From Lysobacteraceae bacterium NML93-0793 (GTDB lineage: Bacteria; Pseudomonadota; Gammaproteobacteria; Xanthomonadales; Xanthomonadaceae): DNA of 64,000 nt. The notes beneath the pieces were generated by a model, which worked only from the letters and a program-made list of their open reading frames with translations, was not told the DNA's origin and did not search any database. Positions within the stretch are counted from its first letter, which is position 1. Each line of letters begins with the position of its first letter. Where the stretch lies: positions 186,001-250,000 of the forward strand of contig NTJG01000005.1 in assembly GCA_002324875.1 (NCBI GenBank), written 5' to 3'. The translations under genes were made by a program, and so were the position numbers. Below, in pieces: positions 58,706 through 64,000 of the stretch.

Positions 58706-61590
58706 CAGAACCACCTCCGGATTTCGCCTTGGCCGTCGCGGCCGTCGGTCGCGATGTTCTCCACGCAGCGGCCGCACAGTTCGGGATGCCCGGCATGCGC
58801 GCCGACATCGGCGCGGCGCTGCCAGCAGCGCACGCACTTGGGTTTGTCGGTCGCACGCGCGGAGACGCCGATCGCGGTCGCGCGCTCGTCGTCGACGATG
58901 GTCACGTCGCCGCTGATCAGCAGGAACCGCAGTTCGTCGACGACCGGCGACAGCCAGTTCGCATCGGCCACGCCGCAGCGCAGCTCGATCTCGGCATCGA
59001 GCGCGGCGCCGATCTCGCCGCTGGCGCGCATCGGCTCCAGCACTTTCGACACGCGCTCGCGCAGTTCAAGCACACGTTCGAAGTCCTGCGGACCCCAGTC
59101 GGGATCGCCGTCCATCGCTTCTAGCCCGGTGTACCAGGTCGCGAACTGCACGTTGGCCTCGCGTGCGCCGCCCGCCGGTGCCGGCAGGTAGCCCCACAAC
59201 TCGTCGGCGGTGAAGCTCAGCACCGGCGCGATCCAGCGGGTGAACGCCTCGGCGATGTGGTACATCGCGGTCTGCGCACTGCGACGGCCCACCGAATGCT
59301 CGGGCATCGTGTACAGGCGGTCCTTGGTGACGTCGAGATACAGCGAGCCCAGATCGACGCTGCAGAAGTTCGACAGCGCCTGCACGATCTCGGCGAAGTC
59401 GTAGCGCGCGTACGCGTCTTCGATGCGCGCCTGCAGCTGGGCCGCGCGATGCACGATCCAGCGGTCCAGCGCGACCATGTCCTGCGGCGCGACCAGATCA
59501 CGCGCCGGCTCGAAGCCGGCCAGATTGCCCAGCAGGAAGCGCGCGGTGTTGCGGATGCGGCGGTAGGCGTCGGCGGTGCGCTTGAGGATCTCCTGCGACA
59601 GCGACATCTCGTTGCTGTAGTCGGCCGATGCGATCCACAGGCGCAGGATGTCGGCGCCCAGCGTCTTCATGATGTCCTGCGGCTCGATGCCGTTGCCGAG
59701 CGACTTCGACATCTTGCGGCCGTGCTCGTCGACCGTGAACCCGTGGGTGAGGCACTGCCGGTACGGCGCGGCCTTGTCGATCGCGACGCCGGTCAGCAGC
59801 GAGGACTGGAACCAGCCGCGGTGCTGGTCCGAGCCTTCGAGATACAGGTCGGCCGGCTTGTCGAAACCACGTGCCAGCAACACGCCTTCGTGCGTGACGC
59901 CCGAGTCGAACCAGACATCGAGGATGTCGGTGATCTTCTCGTAATCCGCCGCGTCGTCGCCGAGCAGTTCCGCGGCATCCAGCGTGTACCAGACGTCGAC
60001 GCCATGCTGCTCCACGCGATCGGCGGCCAGGCGCATCAGCTCGATGCTGCGCGGATGCGGCTCGCCGGTCTCGCGATGCACGAACAGCGCGATCGGCACG
60101 CCCCAGGTGCGCTGGCGCGAGATCGTCCAGTCCGGGCGTCCTTCGACCATGGCGGCAATACGCGCGTGGCCCCATTCGGGGTACCAGGTGACGTCCTTGA
60201 TCGCGGCCAGCGCATCGTCGCGCAGGTTGGCCTGCGACATCGAGATGAACCACTGCGGCGTCGCGCGGAACGCGATCGGCGTCTTGTGGCGCCAGCAGTG
60301 CGGATAGCTGTGCTCGAGCTTGGCGAACGCGAGCAGGCTGCCCTGCGCGCGCAGCGCATCGACGATGACGTCGTTCGCCTTCCAGATGTGCAGGCCGGCG
60401 AGCACGGTGTCGCCGATCGGCGGCGTCGACGGCAGATAGACGCCGCGGCCGTCGACCGGATTGAGCTGGGCTGCGGTGTAACGGTCGAGCAGGCCGTAGG
60501 CCTTGCCGACGACGTAGTCCTCCTGGCCGTGTCCGGGCGCGGTGTGCACGGCGCCGGTGCCGTCTTCGGCCGACACGTGCTCGCCGAGGATCACCGGAAT
60601 GTCGCGCTCGGCGTAGAAGGGATGCGCGAGCACGAGATTCTCGAGCGCACTGCCGGCGACGCGGCCGTGCACGACGACATCGCCCTCGACGCCGTAGCGA
60701 CGCAGCGCGCGTTCGGCGAGCGCATCGGCCAGCACCAGCCAGCGGCGACGGCCGTCCTGCGCCACCGGACCTTCCACCAGCGCGTACTCGAGATCCGCGC
60801 CCAGCGAGATCGCCAGCGACGCCGGCAGCGTCCACGGCGTGGTGGTCCAGATCGGCAGCGCGACGTCGACATCGCTCGGCAGCGTCGCGCCGAAGGCATG
60901 CGCGAACGCCGCCGAATCGCGCGCGACGTAGGCGACGTCGATCGCCGGCGAGACCTTGTCGGCGTACTCGATCTCCGCTTCGGCCAGCGCCGAACCGCAG
61001 TCGAAGCACCAGTGCACGGGCTTCACGCCGCGGGTCAGATGGCCGTTGTCGATGACCTTGGCCAGCGCGCGCATCTCGTCCGCCTCGAAGCGGAAGTCGA
61101 GCGTGCGGTACGGGTTGTCCCAGTCGCCGAGCACGCCCAGGCGCTTGAAGTCGCGGCGCTGGATGTCGATCTGCTCGTTGGCGTATTCGCGGCACTTCTG
61201 CCGGAACTCGACCGCGTCGAGCTTGACGCCGACCTTGCCCCACTTCTTCTCGATCGCGATCTCGATCGGCAGGCCGTGGCAATCCCAGCCCGGGACGTAG
61301 GGCGCATCGAAGCCCGCCATGCCCTTGGACTTGACGATGATGTCCTTGAGGATCTTGTTGACCGCATGGCCGAGATGGATCGCGCCGTTCGCATACGGCG
61401 GACCGTCGTGCAGCACGAACTGCGGACGTCCGCGCGCGTGCTCGCGCAGTTGCGCGTACAGGCCCTCCTCTTCCCAGCGCGCCAGCATCGCCGGCTCGCG
61501 CTTGGGCAGATCGCCGCGCATCGGGAAGTCGGTCGCCGGCAGATGGATCGTCGACTTGTAGGGGTTGGCGTTGCTGGCGTCTGCGCTCAC
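58705..61590 (-). CDS. ileS: Isoleucyl-tRNA synthetase
   Basis: A 961-residue class I synthetase. [16 protein letters not shown] (HIGH), the editing CP1 domain with [17 protein letters not shown] (KMSKS), and a C-terminal zinc finger [21 protein letters not shown] are in order. The GTG start at 61590 overlaps the ribF stop (GTGA). It sits between ribF and lspA as in other gammaproteobacteria. Confidence 0.98.
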   Translation of the reverse strand: MSADASNANPYKSTIHLPATDFPMRGDLPKREPAMLARWEEEGLYAQLREHARGRPQFVLHDGPPYANGAIHLGHAVNKILKDIIVKSKGMAGFDAPYVPGWDCHGLPIEIAIEKKWGKVGVKLDAVEFRQKCREYANEQIDIQRRDFKRLGVLGDWDNPYRTLDFRFEADEMRALAKVIDNGHLTRGVKPVHWCFDCGSALAEAEIEYADKVSPAIDVAYVARDSAAFAHAFGATLPSDVDVALPIWTTTPWTLPASLAISLGADLEYALVEGPVAQDGRRRWLVLADALAERALRRYGVEGDVVVHGRVAGSALENLVLAHPFYAERDIPVILGEHVSAEDGTGAVHTAPGHGQEDYVVGKAYGLLDRYTAAQLNPVDGRGVYLPSTPPIGDTVLAGLHIWKANDVIVDALRAQGSLLAFAKLEHSYPHCWRHKTPIAFRATPQWFISMSQANLRDDALAAIKDVTWYPEWGHARIAAMVEGRPDWTISRQRTWGVPIALFVHRETGEPHPRSIELMRLAADRVEQHGVDVWYTLDAAELLGDDAADYEKITDILDVWFDSGVTHEGVLLARGFDKPADLYLEGSDQHRGWFQSSLLTGVAIDKAAPYRQCLTHGFTVDEHGRKMSKSLGNGIEPQDIMKTLGADILRLWIASADYSNEMSLSQEILKRTADAYRRIRNTARFLLGNLAGFEPARDLVAPQDMVALDRWIVHRAAQLQARIEDAYARYDFAEIVQALSNFCSVDLGSLYLDVTKDRLYTMPEHSVGRRSAQTAMYHIAEAFTRWIAPVLSFTADELWGYLPAPAGGAREANVQFATWYTGLEAMDGDPDWGPQDFERVLELRERVSKVLEPMRASGEIGAALDAEIELRCGVADANWLSPVVDELRFLLISGDVTIVDDERATAIGVSARATDKPKCVRCWQRRADVGAHAGHPELCGRCVENIATDGRDGQGEIRRWF

Positions 61591-62558
61591 GCGGAGTCCT
61601 GTGTTTGCGTTTCGTATCGTGGGGTCTGCGTCGCGTCGAGGATGGCGCGCGCCTGTGCGGCATCGAGATCCATCTGCGCGACCAGGCTCGGCATGTCGTC
61701 GAACTTCTCCTCGTCGCGCAGACGCGCGACGAACTCGATTTCGATGCGGCGGCCGTACAGGTCGCCGTCGAAATCGAACAGGTGCGCCTCGAGCAGCGGC
61801 TCGACGCCGCCGACGGTCGGCCGCGTACCGAAGCTCGACACCGACGGCCAGGGAACATCGCCGATGCCGTGCACGCGCGTGGCGTAGATACCGCGCAGCG
61901 CCGGCACCTTGCCGCCGAAGCGCAGGTTGGCCGTCGGATAGCCCAGCGTGCGGCCGAGCTGCTTGCCGCGCACCACCCGTCCGGACACCGCGTACGGCCG
62001 TCCGAGCAGACGCGCGGCGTGTTCGAAATCACCCGCGACCAGCGCCGTGCGGATATGGGTGCTCGATACCCGCTCGCCGTCGACGACCAGCGGCTCGATC
62101 TCGCCGGCGATGAAGCCCGCCTCGCGACCCAGCGCCTGCAGCGTCGCCAGATCACCGGCGCGCTTGTGGCCGAAGCGGAAGCCCGGGCCCACCCAGACCT
62201 CGCGCGCGCGCAGGCGCTGCACCAGCACGGCATCGACGAAGGCCTCGGGCGACATCGCCGCCATGCGCGCATCGAAACGCAGCAGGCCGACCACGTCGGC
62301 ACCCAGGCCACGCAGGCCTTCGAACTTCGCCCGCACCGGCCCGAGCCGCGGCGGCGGCGATGCGGCGGCGAAGAACTCGCGCGGCAGCGGCTCGAAACTC
62401 AACGCCGCGGCTTCGACACCCAGCACGTGCGCCCGCGCCACGGCGTGACGCACCAGGGCCTGATGCCCGAGATGCAGCCCGTCGAACGCGCCGATGCAGA
62501 CCACGCTGCCGTCGGCACAGAGGGGCCCGCCGGCGATGTCGCGGAACAGCCTGCTCAT
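61587..62558 (-). CDS. ribF: Bifunctional riboflavin kinase/FAD synthetase
   Basis: A 323-residue RibF. The N-terminal nucleotidyl transferase half has [29 protein letters not shown] and SSTHIRTAL; the kinase half has [26 protein letters not shown] and [13 protein letters not shown]. It makes FMN and FAD. It overlaps ileS by four bases and is preceded by a 110-base gap after murJ. Confidence 0.97.
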   Translation of the reverse strand: MSRLFRDIAGGPLCADGSVVCIGAFDGLHLGHQALVRHAVARAHVLGVEAAALSFEPLPREFFAAASPPPRLGPVRAKFEGLRGLGADVVGLLRFDARMAAMSPEAFVDAVLVQRLRAREVWVGPGFRFGHKRAGDLATLQALGREAGFIAGEIEPLVVDGERVSSTHIRTALVAGDFEHAARLLGRPYAVSGRVVRGKQLGRTLGYPTANLRFGGKVPALRGIYATRVHGIGDVPWPSVSSFGTRPTVGGVEPLLEAHLFDFDGDLYGRRIEIEFVARLRDEEKFDDMPSLVAQMDLDAAQARAILDATQTPRYETQTQDSA

Positions 62559-62612
62559 GTGGGTCCGTTGCGGCGGGCGCCGGTGCGCGCCCGCGGAGAA
62601 AAGTGACCGGCA

Positions 62613-62618
62613 AGTATA
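62613..62618 (-). promoter_or_regulatory. TATACT -10-like box upstream of ribF
   Basis: TATACT on the minus strand lies 54 bases before ribF in an otherwise GC-rich gap. The -35 region is not recognisable. Confidence 0.35.
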
Positions 62619-62668
62619 GCCGTCCCCCGCCCGGCGCCGGGTCCGGGCAGCGTGCGTGGCGGTCAGGC

Positions 62669-64000
62669 TCAGTGCCGCAGATGCCGCGGCCGCAGGCCCA
62701 GCGCCGCCATGGCCACGACGTAGGTCGCCCCACCCGCCCCGATCACCAGCACCAGCCAGCCGATGCGGTGCAGCGCACCCTCGATGTCGGTCCACGCGCC
62801 GATCGAGAACCGCAGCCCCAGTACCACCACCGCCATCGCCGCGCAGGCCCCGGCCAGGCGCAGCGTGTACCGGGCCCAGCCCGGCTCGGGGGTGAAGATG
62901 TCGCGCTGGCGCAGGTAGCGCCACAGCAGCACGGCATTGACCACCCCGGCCAGCGCCGTCGCCAGCGCAATCCCGCCGTGGGCACCCGGCACGTCGTAGA
63001 GCCACAGCGGCGTGGTCAGCACGACGGTCAGGGCCACGTTGGCACCGACCGTCCAGATCGCGGCGCGCATCGGGGTCTTCGTGTCCTGGCGCGCATAGAA
63101 CGCGGGTGCCAGCACCTTGCTGAGCATGAAGGCCGGCACGCCGAGGCTCATCGCGGTCAGGCTGATCGCGGCCATGCGTGTGTCCGCGGCGCTGAACTGG
63201 CCGTAGTTGTAGACGGTCGCGGTGATCGGCTCGGCCAGCAGCAACAGGCCCAGGCCCGCCGGCACACCGGCCAGCAGCGCCATGCGCAGCCCCCAGTCCA
63301 GCGACTGGTTGTAGCCACTCGCATCCTCGGCCGCATGGCGACGCGAGAGGTGCGGCAGGATCACCGTGCCCAGCGCCACGCCGAACAGGCCGAGCGGGAA
63401 TTCGATCAGGCGATCGGAGTAGTACAGCCAGTCCACGCTGCCGGCGGCCAGCAGCGAGGCGAATGCGGTGCCGACGATCAGGTTCACCTGGGCCACCGAG
63501 GACGAGAACAGCGTCGGCAGCATCAGCCGGCCCACCTTGCGCACCTCGGGATGATTGAATCCGGGCCGGAACCGGGGGCGCATGCCCAGCCGGCCGAGCG
63601 CCGGCCACAGCAGCGCGAGCTGCAGGAACCCTGCGATCAGCACACCCCAGGCCAGACCCTGCGGCGGCAGCTCGAAGCGCGGCGCCAGCCACAGCATCGC
63701 CGCGATCATCGTCAGGTTGTGCAGCACCGGGGTGAACGCCGGCAGCCCGAACCGGCCGTGGCTGTTGAGGATCGACGCCGACAGCGCCATCAGCGAAATG
63801 AAGAGCAGATACGGGAACGTGATCCGCAGCATCGTTGCGGTCTGGGCCAGCAGTTCGGGCTGATCCGCCCAGCCGGGCGCGAACAGCCGCGCGATCAGCG
63901 GCGCCAGCAGCATGCCCAGCGCACAGACCACCAGCACCACCGCGCACAGGGCACCGGCCATGTGGTCGATGAAGGATTTGAGCGCCGCGCGGTCGCCGCG
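62669..64000 (-). CDS. murJ: Lipid II flippase MurJ (C-terminal part)
   Basis: The 443 visible codons continue in frame off the right edge (RGDRAALKSFIDHMAGAL at the edge), so the true N terminus lies outside. At least ten hydrophobic helices and the MVF/MOP-fold blocks GLPAFTPVLHNLTMI, RRHAAEDASGYNQSL and LAPAFYARQDTKTPM identify MurJ, which flips lipid II for peptidoglycan. murJ-ribF is a conserved pair. Confidence 0.95.
   Translation of the reverse strand, partial: RGDRAALKSFIDHMAGALCAVVLVVCALGMLLAPLIARLFAPGWADQPELLAQTATMLRITFPYLLFISLMALSASILNSHGRFGLPAFTPVLHNLTMIAAMLWLAPRFELPPQGLAWGVLIAGFLQLALLWPALGRLGMRPRFRPGFNHPEVRKVGRLMLPTLFSSSVAQVNLIVGTAFASLLAAGSVDWLYYSDRLIEFPLGLFGVALGTVILPHLSRRHAAEDASGYNQSLDWGLRMALLAGVPAGLGLLLLAEPITATVYNYGQFSAADTRMAAISLTAMSLGVPAFMLSKVLAPAFYARQDTKTPMRAAIWTVGANVALTVVLTTPLWLYDVPGAHGGIALATALAGVVNAVLLWRYLRQRDIFTPEPGWARYTLRLAGACAAMAVVVLGLRFSIGAWTDIEGALHRIGWLVLVIGAGGATYVVAMAALGLRPRHLRH

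Overview
The window is a stretch of a high-GC gammaproteobacterial chromosome. Gene order and content (a comEC-exbB-exbD-msbA-lpxK-kdsB-...-uvrC-pgsA-tRNA run, murJ-ribF-ileS-lspA-ispH, rpsP-rimM-trmD-rplS, a DUF2007 'signal-transducing' protein, a large TonB-dependent receptor, Bpt arginyl/leucyl-transferase, many GTG starts with 4-base overlaps) suggest the Xanthomonadaceae/Lysobacteraceae (Lysobacter or Luteimonas-like). That placement is inference; no rRNA is present to confirm it. I see no prophage, insertion sequence, CRISPR array or defence island: this is mostly core genome with small accessory pieces.

Layout. 1-6716: a D-amino-acid/murein-peptide epimerase (DgcA-like), an L,D-transpeptidase lipoprotein, a GNAT acetyltransferase, an SDF-family symporter overlapping an ArsC-like reductase, an FMN glutamate-synthase-like protein on the minus strand, and two small unknown genes. 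6790-20070 is a nearly unbroken minus-strand block: comEC, exbB, exbD, msbA, lpxK, kdsB, a low-molecular-weight tyrosine phosphatase, a thioredoxin/NHL protein, uvrC, pgsA, then tRNA-Gly, -Cys, -Gly, -Leu, and finally a diguanylate cyclase. It joins DNA uptake, lipid A/KDO synthesis and export, excision repair and phospholipid synthesis. 20182-27408: deoxyinosine glycosylase, two pirins around a small secreted protein, RlmKL, a small hydrolase plus MOSC protein, and a peptidoglycan amidase.

27500-33447: TesB, a DUF2007 membrane protein, an ECF-type sigma factor carrying its own membrane domain, an EF-hand secreted protein, Bpt and a secreted endonuclease/phosphatase-fold protein. 33469-38350 (minus): UbiB-like kinase, PncC/CinA domain, TonB-dependent receptor. 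38621-44963: mutS, katG (with an OxyR-like site upstream) and a Tat-like-leader short-chain dehydrogenase. 44971-51454 (minus): Hsp15, rplS, trmD, rimM, rpsP, a PabC-like class IV enzyme, nitronate monooxygenase and ffh, the ribosome/SRP cluster. 51578-56586: CcsA-like protein, small secreted proteins, PAP2-like membrane protein, radA and a glycerophosphodiesterase. 56790-64000 (minus): tRNA-Thr, ispH, lspA, ileS, ribF and the 3' part of murJ, the isoprenoid/lipoprotein/riboflavin cluster.

The most unusual observations are: trmD whose start codon, ribosome binding site and about 17 extra N-terminal residues come from an inverted-repeat element; a sigma factor with several predicted membrane helices; terminator-like hairpins inside the pgsA-tRNA unit; a REPIN-like pair and a MITE-like element; and a 361-base gene-free gap between lspA and ispH where related genomes often carry fkpB.
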